From Methanobacteriota archaeon (GTDB lineage: Archaea > Thermoplasmatota > Poseidoniia > Poseidoniales > Thalassarchaeaceae), in NCBI GenBank assembly GCA_002702985.1, contig PADI01000073.1:5841-53106 (forward strand): a stretch of DNA of 47,266 bases. Reading direction: 5' to 3'. The notes under the pieces were generated by a model that saw only the letters and a list, made by a program, of their open reading frames with translations, was not told where the DNA came from and ran no database searches. Shown piece after piece: positions 27,268-35,519 of this stretch (its first letter is position 1; every line of letters starts with the position of its first letter). The position numbers and the translations under genes are program-made.

Positions 27268-28269
27268 ATGTCTGTCTTGAATATCTTATGCTTCTCAGAT
27301 GAATCATTTGCTAGAGAATTGGGAAAAAAAACAGATGACAGAGATGTTGAATCATATATTTACAAAGAACAAAGGGGAGAGGTACAAGATGCTCTTACTT
27401 TCCTAAGACCGAGGAAACATCCTGAGAAAATGAGACCGTTACTTGGAAGTTTAGATATTGCAGACGCCGCAATAATTGAAATTAAAAAAGTAGATGCTTC
27501 AATGGGTGAAGTGTTGGTAGCATCAAGTGTTGCAGGAATCGAAAGAGGATTAGTTGTAATTAATCCTGAAGAAGGAGATTGGGTTGACCCAGAACAGATC
27601 AAAACAATTCTACAACAAGCAGGGTTGAAATCATGGGAAATTAAAGAACAATTTAATCCTCATGAGGTAAAAGAAATCGCTTGGAATTTTCTTGATGACC
27701 TCAATGAAGTTCGTAGTCAACGATCTGCAAAAATGTCATGTGTACCCGTTGATCAACATTTCAATGTCAAAGGTGTTGGTTTAGTAGCTATAGGGACAGT
27801 TCAGAGTGGTTCAATCAAGAAACACGATAATATTACAGTAACTCCAGGTGGATATTCAGGAGTAATTCGTTCTCTACAAGTAATGGATGTAGATGTTGAT
27901 ATTGCAAATTCAGGAGATAGAGTTGGAGTTGCGATTAGAAATATGAAAGATGGTGCACTAGAAAGAGGAGTTCTCATCTCAATAAGTGGTGATGAAGAGA
28001 AATTTGAAACTCATAACTCGAGTTCTGTAAGTTTTATCAGAGCACCATTTCAAAAAAGAAATATCGAAATTGGGATGGTGATTCATGCATCTACTGACTT
28101 ACAATTTGTAGTAGGCCGAGTAAAGGATTTTGAGGATAATCAAATTTTCATCGAATGGGATTCACCTATCACAATTAGAGAAAATTCTGATAGAAGAGTA
28201 GTTCTTAGCCAATTAGACTCTGCGCCTATGAGAATAATGGGGCATGCTATCAATATGAAAAAAGAATAA
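27268..28269 (+). CDS. SelB/EF-Tu-like protein with degenerate GTPase domain
   Basis: The C-terminal half is EF-Tu domain-2 like: NVKGVGLVAIGTVQSGSI near residue 165, then ITVTPGG, VRSLQVMDVDVDIANSGDRV (read as IRSLQVMDVDVDIANSGDRV) and GVAIRNMKDGALERGVLI, which matches translational GTPases of the SelB/EF-Tu group. The first ~145 residues occupy the G-domain position but lack a P-loop GxxxxGK(S/T) and the NKxD motif, so GTP hydrolysis is not expected. Archaea carry such GTPase-dead SelB-like paralogues. The role is unknown. It follows the thioesterase by 27 bases. Confidence 0.75.
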   Translation: MSVLNILCFSDESFARELGKKTDDRDVESYIYKEQRGEVQDALTFLRPRKHPEKMRPLLGSLDIADAAIIEIKKVDASMGEVLVASSVAGIERGLVVINPEEGDWVDPEQIKTILQQAGLKSWEIKEQFNPHEVKEIAWNFLDDLNEVRSQRSAKMSCVPVDQHFNVKGVGLVAIGTVQSGSIKKHDNITVTPGGYSGVIRSLQVMDVDVDIANSGDRVGVAIRNMKDGALERGVLISISGDEEKFETHNSSSVSFIRAPFQKRNIEIGMVIHASTDLQFVVGRVKDFEDNQIFIEWDSPITIRENSDRRVVLSQLDSAPMRIMGHAINMKKE

Positions 28270-28327
28270 TTGGCAAACTAGAATGATTTGAAAAACTAAC
28301 CAATTTTCTGGTTAAAAAGATAAAATG

Positions 28328-28333
28328 TTTAAG
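28328..28333 (+). promoter_or_regulatory. Candidate TATA element for the gene starting at 28359
   Basis: TTTAAG lies about 28 bases before the ATG, so a transcript starting near the ATG would be leaderless. It follows a short inverted repeat, AACCA/TGGTT, at about 28298-28313 that may end the upstream transcript. Confidence 0.35.
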
Positions 28334-28358
28334 TCAAAAGTGAACATCTTGCTTCTGG

Positions 28359-29966
28359 ATGCACTCTGAAGACGGACCCATTGGGGTCCGACCAGAAGAG
28401 GAGGATGCCGAATCTTTCGGCTCTCTTCGGCTGGTCGGAAACGAGGGGCGATTTCGCACCACAATTTCAGACGAAGGGCTGAAATTATCACGTTCAGATG
28501 GAAGAGGAATAAGACTGAATCTAAGTGCATTAGAATCTATCAGAATGACCTCAAAAGCAGCAATTCCATGGGGTTGGGCTGTTTTTTCAATGCTATTATT
28601 GGTTTATGGAATCAGACTAGCGCCACAAGGATTCAACATTTATCCATTAGGAATTTCGGGTGCTATTATCATCATATGGCTAGTTTATAGAAAAGATCAA
28701 CTTATGATTGATACGAAAAATGGAGATAGATATAGAATACTTGGCCGTACTGAGAATTTAATTCGGCTGAGTCAATTCCTAGAAATGATGATGGATGGTT
28801 TGTCTCTTTCAGATGCAAGAGCTGAGATAAGAATTGAATCAACTTTAGAGCCGTCGCTACATGATGAATTTGTATCTAGAATGAATAATGAAATGGATCT
28901 TGCAAAGGCATTAGCAACCCATACTGGAATAGGAGGATTTAGAGACATAAATAATGAAGTTTCAGAGGTTCAGACATTTGAAAAGAATGAATTCTCTTTC
29001 GATGCAACATTATTTGATTTACCCAATTCCACATTTTCGACACAACAATCTAATGAAAAAATGCCAGGAACTGGAATGTTTGGTTCAGCACATAGAGAAA
29101 GGTCGAATGTTGCATTAGCCAGTACAAATGAAGAATTCCGAAATGCCTCAAATGCCTTTGATGCTCCAAATTATAATGAAGAAAGTGCAATTTCTGATGG
29201 TGGGATTTTCGGAGACTTATTTGGTTCAATAGAAGAAAAAGAAAGTACTCCAACAATATCTAATTATGGTCGACCATCTATCCAAGAAGATCTAGAATTA
29301 GCACAAAAAACGTATGCAGAAGTTACATCATTAAGTCAAGAGGATAGGCATCTTCCAGTTCCCTCAAGACCAATGAGTAGTATGCAACTTATTCGTCAAG
29401 CACAAGATCAATTTTCTCCTACATCATCGATTCTTCCTCCTCCAACTTCTGAAGCAGTAAGAGAAGAGTGTAGAACTTCAGGATTAGTCGCAGATGCTAA
29501 GAAGAATGAAATTGTAGAAGCAGAATTAATCTCTCAAGATTCTAAAGATGAAATACCAAATGAATTGAAAGAATATCCAAGCTTTTCTAGAATGCTAAGA
29601 CGGCCTGATCATCAATCTAGATTAGTGATTAAACAACCAACGAGAACTAGATCAAGTACAGTAATCAATTTACTAAGATCATTCAATCCTCAGAGAGCAT
29701 CTCGGAGAGCTATGGGGCTGCTACGTCTTAGAAGTGATCAAGATCATCAAGCGCAAAGATCCTCTCTAGGCATAGAGGCAACATCAAGAAATTCTGGAGG
29801 GGAAAAGAGAGGTGATGGATATTCGGCAGCAATGGAATCAATTGCAGCAACAATCTCAGAACGTGAAACTTCTAATGACCGAAATTTGTTAAAATTAGAA
29901 GACATGAATCCGACAAAAAATTCGGAGGATAATAGTCAATATCCTGGTATGAGAAGACTAGGATAA
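28359..29966 (+). CDS. Unknown membrane-anchored protein with long disordered tail
   Basis: No family recognised. Residues 1-60 are polar. Two hydrophobic helices (about 70-87 and 95-112) are followed by WLVYRKDQLMIDTKNGDRYRIL (here split: WLVYRKDQL and DTKNGDRYRIL), reminiscent of a PH-like bacterial/archaeal membrane protein. The last ~350 residues are low-complexity, rich in Ser, Glu, Asn and Arg, with a basic patch near 440-470. A long cytoplasmic tail suggests partner binding. The first 80 bases of the frame are unusually GC-rich and self-complementary, so the true start may be further downstream. Confidence 0.65.
   Translation: MHSEDGPIGVRPEEEDAESFGSLRLVGNEGRFRTTISDEGLKLSRSDGRGIRLNLSALESIRMTSKAAIPWGWAVFSMLLLVYGIRLAPQGFNIYPLGISGAIIIIWLVYRKDQLMIDTKNGDRYRILGRTENLIRLSQFLEMMMDGLSLSDARAEIRIESTLEPSLHDEFVSRMNNEMDLAKALATHTGIGGFRDINNEVSEVQTFEKNEFSFDATLFDLPNSTFSTQQSNEKMPGTGMFGSAHRERSNVALASTNEEFRNASNAFDAPNYNEESAISDGGIFGDLFGSIEEKESTPTISNYGRPSIQEDLELAQKTYAEVTSLSQEDRHLPVPSRPMSSMQLIRQAQDQFSPTSSILPPPTSEAVREECRTSGLVADAKKNEIVEAELISQDSKDEIPNELKEYPSFSRMLRRPDHQSRLVIKQPTRTRSSTVINLLRSFNPQRASRRAMGLLRLRSDQDHQAQRSSLGIEATSRNSGGEKRGDGYSAAMESIAATISERETSNDRNLLKLEDMNPTKNSEDNSQYPGMRRLG
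28373..28456 (+). other. Self-complementary GC-rich block at the 5' end of the gene
   Basis: Stem 1 is CGGACCC (28373-28379) with GGGTCCG (28384-28390). Stem 2 is CCGACCAG (28388-28395) with CTGGTCGG (28431-28438), enclosing AAGAG/CTCTT and GCCGAA/TTCGGC (28407-28412 and 28416-28421). A third hairpin, GGGGCG/CGCACC, follows at 28445-28460. Stems 1 and 2 share three bases, so they compete or coaxially stack. Composition is unlike the surrounding AT-rich DNA. It could be an RNA regulatory leader, a guide RNA, or chance in a coding region. Confidence 0.4.
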
Positions 29967-29970
29967 CAAA

Positions 29971-31311
29971 TTAGCCATCAAGAATAGTTGGGTGATTCTC
30001 TAAATAACGAATGGTCACCCTTCTGTCTAAAAAATCTCTTTCATCCAGTATTGCACGATGTAGAGGAATTACAGTGTCCACTCCTATTATTACTGTCTCA
30101 GTCAATGCGGCTCTACTTCGAGCAATGGCTTCATTTCTATCTTTCCCCCATACAATCATTTTAGCAAGTAATGAATCGAAACATCCGGGCATATCATATC
30201 CAACATGGGCATGTGTATCTACCCTTATTCCAACACCTCCGGGAAAATGACATTCCCATAGTTTTCCAGGTGAGGGGACAAATTTTCTAGGGTCTTCGGC
30301 ATTTATTCTAAATTGAATAGCATGACCGTTGAATTTGACATCCTTTTGAGTCAAAGGAAGAGATTCTCCCGCAGCGACACGAATTCCAAGTTGGACCATA
30401 TCTTCGCCCGTAATCATCTCTGTAACTGTATGTTCTACTTGCACTCTAGGATTTACTTCTAAGAAATAGAAATCGCCATTTGAATCTCTGAGAAATTCAA
30501 ACGTAGCTAAGCCACGATACCCGACTGCTTCGGCCCCAGCACAAACTTTAGATCCAATTTCTGAACGAACTTCATCTGAAAGCCAAGGCCCTTCTTCCAA
30601 CAATTTCTGATGTCTTCTCTGAATACTACAGAATCTTTCTCCAAAATGAATGGCATTCTTGCCATCTGCAAGAACTTGGAATTCAATGTGTTGTGCTCCT
30701 TCAATATACTTCTCAACAAAAACTCGGTCATCACCAAATGCACTTCTTGCTCTAGATTGGCACAAATTCAAGGCAGATGAAAATTCAGATGAATCATGGA
30801 CAATTTGCATTCCAATTCCTCCACCTCCTGCTGCAGCTTTGATAATCACTGGATAACCTATTTCCAAGGCAAGAGATACTGCTTCATCTGCGGATGAAAC
30901 AGGTTCACTACTTCCCTTTGCTACAGGAAGTCCTGCTGCTTCCATCGCTTTGCGGGCTTCAATTTTATCTCCAAGTAAACGAATAACATCAGATGAGGGG
31001 CCAATAAACGTAATTTCTTCTTCTTCTAATCTGCGAACAAAATCAGCATTTTCTGCTAAAAAGCCATACCCAGGATGTATTGCATCAACTCCCATTGACT
31101 TAGCAGCATCGATTACTGCTTCAATATCCAAATATGAATCAAGAGGATTTGAACGTAAAATTGATCGAGAATCATCTGAGAACCGTACTGGAGTAGAAAG
31201 CCGATCTTCTCGACCGTGAATCATACAAACTTCAACCCCCAAAGAACGCAATGCACGACCTATTCTGAGGGCAATTTCACCTCTGTTCGCAATCAACACC
31301 CGATTGAACAT
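29971..31311 (-). CDS. accC: Biotin carboxylase subunit of an acyl-CoA carboxylase
   Basis: ATP-grasp enzyme that carboxylates biotin, the first half-reaction of acetyl- or propionyl-CoA carboxylase. Family signatures: MFNRVLIANRGEIALRI at the start, HPGYGFLAENADF, the glycine-rich ATP loop AAAGGGGIGM, FVEKYIEGAQHIEFQ, and FLEVNPRVQVEHTVTEMITG with the catalytic arginine and glutamates. I chose ATG 31311 (446 aa, the standard length); an in-frame ATG at 31353 overlaps the upstream gene's stop as ATGA and would add 14 non-conserved residues. No biotin carrier or carboxyltransferase gene is in the window. It could supply malonyl-CoA to the synthase. Confidence 0.92.
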   Translation of the reverse strand: MFNRVLIANRGEIALRIGRALRSLGVEVCMIHGREDRLSTPVRFSDDSRSILRSNPLDSYLDIEAVIDAAKSMGVDAIHPGYGFLAENADFVRRLEEEEITFIGPSSDVIRLLGDKIEARKAMEAAGLPVAKGSSEPVSSADEAVSLALEIGYPVIIKAAAGGGGIGMQIVHDSSEFSSALNLCQSRARSAFGDDRVFVEKYIEGAQHIEFQVLADGKNAIHFGERFCSIQRRHQKLLEEGPWLSDEVRSEIGSKVCAGAEAVGYRGLATFEFLRDSNGDFYFLEVNPRVQVEHTVTEMITGEDMVQLGIRVAAGESLPLTQKDVKFNGHAIQFRINAEDPRKFVPSPGKLWECHFPGGVGIRVDTHAHVGYDMPGCFDSLLAKMIVWGKDRNEAIARSRAALTETVIIGVDTVIPLHRAILDERDFLDRRVTIRYLENHPTILDG

Positions 31312-31349
31312 GATGTTGCGAGAACAAACAGGTTGATGATGAAATCGGG

Positions 31350-32624
31350 TCAATACACATCTCGAAGGTATCTCTTCTCATCTTTCATCATTCGTTGTTC
31401 GACATAGTGCGACGCCTCTTCAGGAGTCATATCTCCATGTTCTGAACAGATTTCAATTAAGGTCCTATGAACATCTTTCGCCATGTAGTTTTTATCGCCA
31501 CAAACATAGAAATATCCTCCATTATTTATTCTTGACCAAATCTCTTCTCCATTTTTTGCCATTAAATGTTGAACATAGACTTTCTCGTCACCTTCTCTAG
31601 ACCATGCTAAATCAATCTGTTCTAGATTCCCTGAAGATAGCCATGATTCGATTTCATCACGATAATAGTATTCTCCTTCTTCTGTCCAATCACCGAAAAA
31701 CAACCAATTTTTACCAGTAGAACCATCCTTCTCCCTCTGTTGAAGGAATGCACGGAATGGGGCGATACCTGTTCCGGGCCCTACCATAATAATATCAGTT
31801 GAACCATCTTCAGGTAAGACGAAACTCCTAGTTGGAGACATAAAAACAGGAACATCAGTATTACCTGCTGGACAACGATCTGCTAGGAAGCCTGTGGTTA
31901 AACCAGTTCTATCCCTATCATGGTGCGAATATCTGACTATTCCAACTGTCAAATGTACAGTACCTGGCTCAAAATCTGGTGAGGAAGCAATAGAGTATAA
32001 TCGTGGTTTGAGAGTATCCACTGCATCCACAAACTCTTGAGCACCTAAACGGAGATTAGGAAAATCAGTGAAGAAATCTAGATAATCTCTAGACCAAATA
32101 TAATCTTCCATCATTTTAGCATCATTGACTAAAGATGTCCAAAGAGCCTTTTCAGGATCATCAATTGGTCCCAAAGGAGTATAATGTTGAGGTAAATCAT
32201 CATCCGAGGATGATTGCCAATCTTCAACAATTAATCCTGATGAATCTATTCTAGAACGTGAAACAATCCTCATTTGAATACCGGAAGAGGATGATGAAAA
32301 ATGAGGTGATAGTCCTTCAATAAATCGTTTAGAGAGTCGATGGATTTCACACTTAGATAGTAAGGCGTCTTTCAATTTCATTTCTTCATCTTTTACTACT
32401 ACGATCTCGTCTGGAGGACAGCCTAATCTCTCAAGAATAGAATCAACCAATTCTGGGGGACAGGTAGGGAAAACACCGAGGGCATCTCCAGCTTTGTATT
32501 CCAATCCGGAATCGCCTAAATCAAAAACGATATGTCTTGTTTCTTTTTTTGAATTTTTACCATTCAAAATATAGTTCGCGGTGATCTTAGATGAATAGGG
32601 GTTTTTGTTTGAGTAATCGGCCAA
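31350..32624 (-). CDS. Sulfite-reductase/P450-reductase-type flavoprotein lacking a flavodoxin domain
   Basis: The 424-aa product matches the FAD/NADPH half of CysJ/cytochrome P450 reductase: FDLGDSGLEYKAGDALGVFP near residue 34, the FAD motif PRLYSIASSP near 208, TGLTTGFLADRC near 240, the nucleotide-binding GPGTGIAPFRAFLQQRE near 279 and CGDKNYMAKDVH near 375. The N-terminal FMN-binding flavodoxin domain is absent, so an external electron acceptor is needed. The stop overlaps a possible ATG of the biotin carboxylase by four bases (ATGA), indicating coupling with it. The electron partner is unknown. Confidence 0.85.
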   Translation of the reverse strand: MADYSNKNPYSSKITANYILNGKNSKKETRHIVFDLGDSGLEYKAGDALGVFPTCPPELVDSILERLGCPPDEIVVVKDEEMKLKDALLSKCEIHRLSKRFIEGLSPHFSSSSSGIQMRIVSRSRIDSSGLIVEDWQSSSDDDLPQHYTPLGPIDDPEKALWTSLVNDAKMMEDYIWSRDYLDFFTDFPNLRLGAQEFVDAVDTLKPRLYSIASSPDFEPGTVHLTVGIVRYSHHDRDRTGLTTGFLADRCPAGNTDVPVFMSPTRSFVLPEDGSTDIIMVGPGTGIAPFRAFLQQREKDGSTGKNWLFFGDWTEEGEYYYRDEIESWLSSGNLEQIDLAWSREGDEKVYVQHLMAKNGEEIWSRINNGGYFYVCGDKNYMAKDVHRTLIEICSEHGDMTPEEASHYVEQRMMKDEKRYLRDVY

Positions 32625-32732
32625 TTCAATCCCTCTTACGTTTGGTCGGGATCGTCATCAGTATTTCAATGAAAGGACGCGACCATCTCTGTCAGGAAGG
32701 TTGAATGAATAGAGGGCTGTCAGAAGCAATGC

Positions 32733-33527
32733 ATGGCTTCAATGATGAGAGTATTAGGTTCAGGTAATGCCTTCTGTCCACCAGGCAGGTTACATTCCTG
32801 TATGCTCTTAGATGAAAAAATCTTGATAGATGCCCCCCCAACTATTCTTGTTCAACTTCAAAAAAATCATATTTCATCTTCACAAATCACAGACTTACTA
32901 ATCACTCATTGGCATGGAGATCATGTTTTTGGACTACCTTTCCTTCTTCTTGATAGACGGTTTATTTCTGATCGGGATGGAGACTCAAAACTTAGAATTC
33001 ATCTTCATCCAAATGGAATTGAAAGAATGAAGGAAATTTGCTCTTTGGCTTTTCCGAATACACTTGAGCAAATAATCGAAGATAGAGTAGAATGGATTGT
33101 TGACGATAATGGGCATGCAAATGGATGGGATTACGAACGATTTCTTGTAAAACATACTCCTGAAACAGACCCTCATGGCTATATGCTTCGTGATTCGAGA
33201 GGATTTGTTCTACTACATACAGGAGATTCTGGTCCATGTGAAACAATAGACCAAAGAATTCCAGTTTCAAATGCTGTATTGTTAGAAATGGGAGTGCCTG
33301 ATGGAGATAATTTTCCATATCATCATACTCCAAGAGATATCATTGAGGTTGCCGAAAAACAAAATGAAAAACAATTTTTGATCACTCATTCTTTTGCTTC
33401 AGGAAAAGAAGAACGAAGAGGATTTGATATGCCAATGTTACCTAAAAATACGATACAACTTGAAGATGGAGACTTATACAATTTAGAATTATCAGGAATT
33501 ACTATTCTTCAATCACCCTTGAAATGA
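32733..33527 (+). CDS. Metallo-beta-lactamase-fold hydrolase (RNase Z-like group)
   Basis: THWHGDHVFGLPFLL near residue 58 is the HxHxDH zinc motif, followed by LHTGDSG near 163 and ITHSFASG near 217 as later metal-ligand regions. At 264 aa it is close to compact RNase Z/arylsulfatase-like proteins. True tRNase Z would have a longer substrate-binding arm, which is not evident. The substrate is therefore uncertain. The start at 32733 could also be the ATG four codons later (MMRVLGSG). It diverges from the flavoprotein gene, with 108 bases between them. Confidence 0.8.
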   Translation: MASMMRVLGSGNAFCPPGRLHSCMLLDEKILIDAPPTILVQLQKNHISSSQITDLLITHWHGDHVFGLPFLLLDRRFISDRDGDSKLRIHLHPNGIERMKEICSLAFPNTLEQIIEDRVEWIVDDNGHANGWDYERFLVKHTPETDPHGYMLRDSRGFVLLHTGDSGPCETIDQRIPVSNAVLLEMGVPDGDNFPYHHTPRDIIEVAEKQNEKQFLITHSFASGKEERRGFDMPMLPKNTIQLEDGDLYNLELSGITILQSPLK

Positions 33528-33592
33528 AGATAATAATCCTCAGAAAAAAACCATGTTAATCGATTTTTCATAAACAGGATTAAGTCATTGAC

Positions 33593-33642
33593 GCGAGTGT
33601 GCGCTAAGTCCCGCTCGCTCAGCCGGTTAGCCCGAAACTGAG
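33593..33642 (+). other. Two adjacent hairpins just upstream of the orc1/cdc6 gene
   Basis: Hairpin one is GCGAG (33593-33597) with CTCGC (33614-33618). Hairpin two is CTCAG (33618-33622) with CTGAG (33638-33642), with an inner CGG/CCG stem. The block is GC-rich and ends 15 bases before the ATG; an AT tract (TTTTTCATAAAC, near 33566-33577) about 25 bases before it could be the TATA element. It may be a structured leader. No canonical origin-recognition box was seen. Confidence 0.35.
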
Positions 33643-33657
33643 TGTGTGTGAAGGAAG

Positions 33658-34902
33658 ATGAATGACATGGCCAATATTTTCGATTCTACCAGTCGAAAAA
33701 ATTCTGTATTTATCGATAGGCGAATTTTCGATCCACATCATTCTCCATCCACTTTCAATCACAGAGAATCTCAAATTAGAACTATGGTCATGAATCTTGC
33801 AGATGCATTAGAGGGACACATTCCAGGAAATATGATTCTGTACGGACCATCTGGAACTGGAAAGACTGGAGCAACCAGATTTGTTGCTCAACAGCTTGAA
33901 GAACGGGCCCAAATAATTGGAAGTAGGGTTTACACTCATGAAATAAATTGCCAGCACATCAATACACGTTATCGTGTTCTCCATAAGATTGCTGAAGCAT
34001 TGAGGCAATCCGAAGATCCAATTATTCCATTTACAGGATGGCCCGCAGATAGAGTTCTTTCTGAGACAATCCGAAGAATGGATCGCCAAGGTGGAGTTCA
34101 CATCCTTATTCTAGATGAAATGGATCAACTAGCCACTAGATCAGAAGATCAGTTACTCTATGATTTGACAAGTCTTAATGTGCTTCTAAAAGAAAGCAGA
34201 GCATCAATAATTGGAATTAGTAATGATTTAGGATTTACAGAAAAAATTCCTGATCCGATTCGTTCAAGAATGTCTGCAGAAGATATCATCTTCTCCCCCT
34301 ACAGTTCAAGTGAGTTAGCTCAAATTTTAGTAGAGAGGGCAAAAGTAGGTTTACGAAAAGGATCTTGGCAAGAAATGACTCTTCGGTTCTGTGCCGATCT
34401 TTCTGCAAAAGAACATGGTGATGCTAGAAGAGCGATCGATCTGCTAAGAGTTTCAACTCTACGTGCAGAAATGTCCCAGAGTAGATGTATAGAAATTGAG
34501 CATATTCAATCGGCTCACAAACAAGTAGAACATGAAAGAGTAATTGGACTACTTCAAGGACTTCCACTTCATCAAAAACTCACATTAACATCAATTATCA
34601 TTAACGAAAGAAATGGAATCTTGACTCAAACAACTGGAACAATCTGGGAAACGTATGTTCAAGCATGTAACCTAGCAGGAATGAAACCTCTAACATCTAG
34701 ATCTGTATCATCCATAATCAACGGATTCCATTCTGCTAGTTTAGCTCATGTAAAAAATGTCAGTCTTGGAAGAAGAGGACGTACCAAACATGTATCTAGC
34801 CTGATCCCACGGGGAATTGATGCAATAGGTATAATGCGTGAGAATAATGATGCTGTTAATTTAGCCGCCAATGGCACTTACAAACTACAACGACGGTTGT
34901 AA
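33658..34902 (+). CDS. cdc6: Orc1/Cdc6 replication initiator
   Basis: AAA+ ATPase that binds replication origins and helps load the MCM helicase. Walker A GPSGTGKT (residues 63-70), Walker B LILDEMDQL (150-158), sensor-1 GISNDLGF near 183 and sensor-2 GDARRAIDLLR near 260. The C-terminal ~110 residues form the winged-helix DNA-binding domain. At 414 aa it is normal for archaeal Cdc6. Archaeal origins often lie next to cdc6, but no clear origin-box repeats are seen in the 130 bases upstream. Confidence 0.94.
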   Translation: MNDMANIFDSTSRKNSVFIDRRIFDPHHSPSTFNHRESQIRTMVMNLADALEGHIPGNMILYGPSGTGKTGATRFVAQQLEERAQIIGSRVYTHEINCQHINTRYRVLHKIAEALRQSEDPIIPFTGWPADRVLSETIRRMDRQGGVHILILDEMDQLATRSEDQLLYDLTSLNVLLKESRASIIGISNDLGFTEKIPDPIRSRMSAEDIIFSPYSSSELAQILVERAKVGLRKGSWQEMTLRFCADLSAKEHGDARRAIDLLRVSTLRAEMSQSRCIEIEHIQSAHKQVEHERVIGLLQGLPLHQKLTLTSIIINERNGILTQTTGTIWETYVQACNLAGMKPLTSRSVSSIINGFHSASLAHVKNVSLGRRGRTKHVSSLIPRGIDAIGIMRENNDAVNLAANGTYKLQRRL

Positions 34903-34957
34903 TTCTAAACTCAATCCATCCGGCAACGGTTAAGACGGTCTCAAGGGTCGGCGAATC

Positions 34958-35518
34958 ATGGCCGAAGACGGAAGTCCTGAACCATCTCAGGGATTTGACT
35001 GGATTCCCGAGACTCCTTTACTTGGTAAAATAGCAGTCTTGGTCGGCATTTGGGCATTAATTGTAGATGTTGTAAACATCTTTATTGGCGCTTATGCTTC
35101 TGGTCAAAAGGTTGTTTGGGCAGGATTTGTCACTTACGGTACCTTAGCCGAAAACACATTTACAGCTCATAATGGGATTGAAGTTAGCCCTGGAGATATA
35201 GTTTTCACAATTATTGCAGCACTGATTCTAGGATTCGGAACTCTGGTGTTAAATAAAACAGAAGAAGGAGGGATTGCCTCATGGGTTTCTTCTCTAATTT
35301 CTCCAGAAAGATGGGCCCCACTATTCGATTTCTCTAAAGGCCTCAATGCTACGTTAGGATCTTGGTTATTGGTTTCAGGAGTAGTATTCTACTTCGGTTG
35401 GTCAATAGCTAACAACACTTGGGTTGATCCGGGAATTTATGCAGTATGTATACCTCTTATCGGATTTGGTTCTGTTCTCCCTTTGCTTGAGAGTGATGAA
35501 GAAGAATCAGAAAATTAG
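34958..35518 (+). CDS. Unknown four-helix membrane protein
   Basis: The 186-aa product has a polar, acidic N-terminus, four hydrophobic helices (about 23-45, 82-100, 128-147 and 153-176) and an acidic C-terminus ending in EEESEN. No family is recognised. It follows cdc6 by 55 bases on the same strand and converges with the next minus-strand glycosyltransferase two bases after its stop. Confidence 0.65.
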   Translation: MAEDGSPEPSQGFDWIPETPLLGKIAVLVGIWALIVDVVNIFIGAYASGQKVVWAGFVTYGTLAENTFTAHNGIEVSPGDIVFTIIAALILGFGTLVLNKTEEGGIASWVSSLISPERWAPLFDFSKGLNATLGSWLLVSGVVFYFGWSIANNTWVDPGIYAVCIPLIGFGSVLPLLESDEEESEN

Positions 35519-35519
35519 G

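Noticed and set aside
33528-33657. Replication origin at cdc6
   Set aside because: No ORB-type repeats or clear AT-rich unwinding element with flanking boxes; only hairpins were seen.
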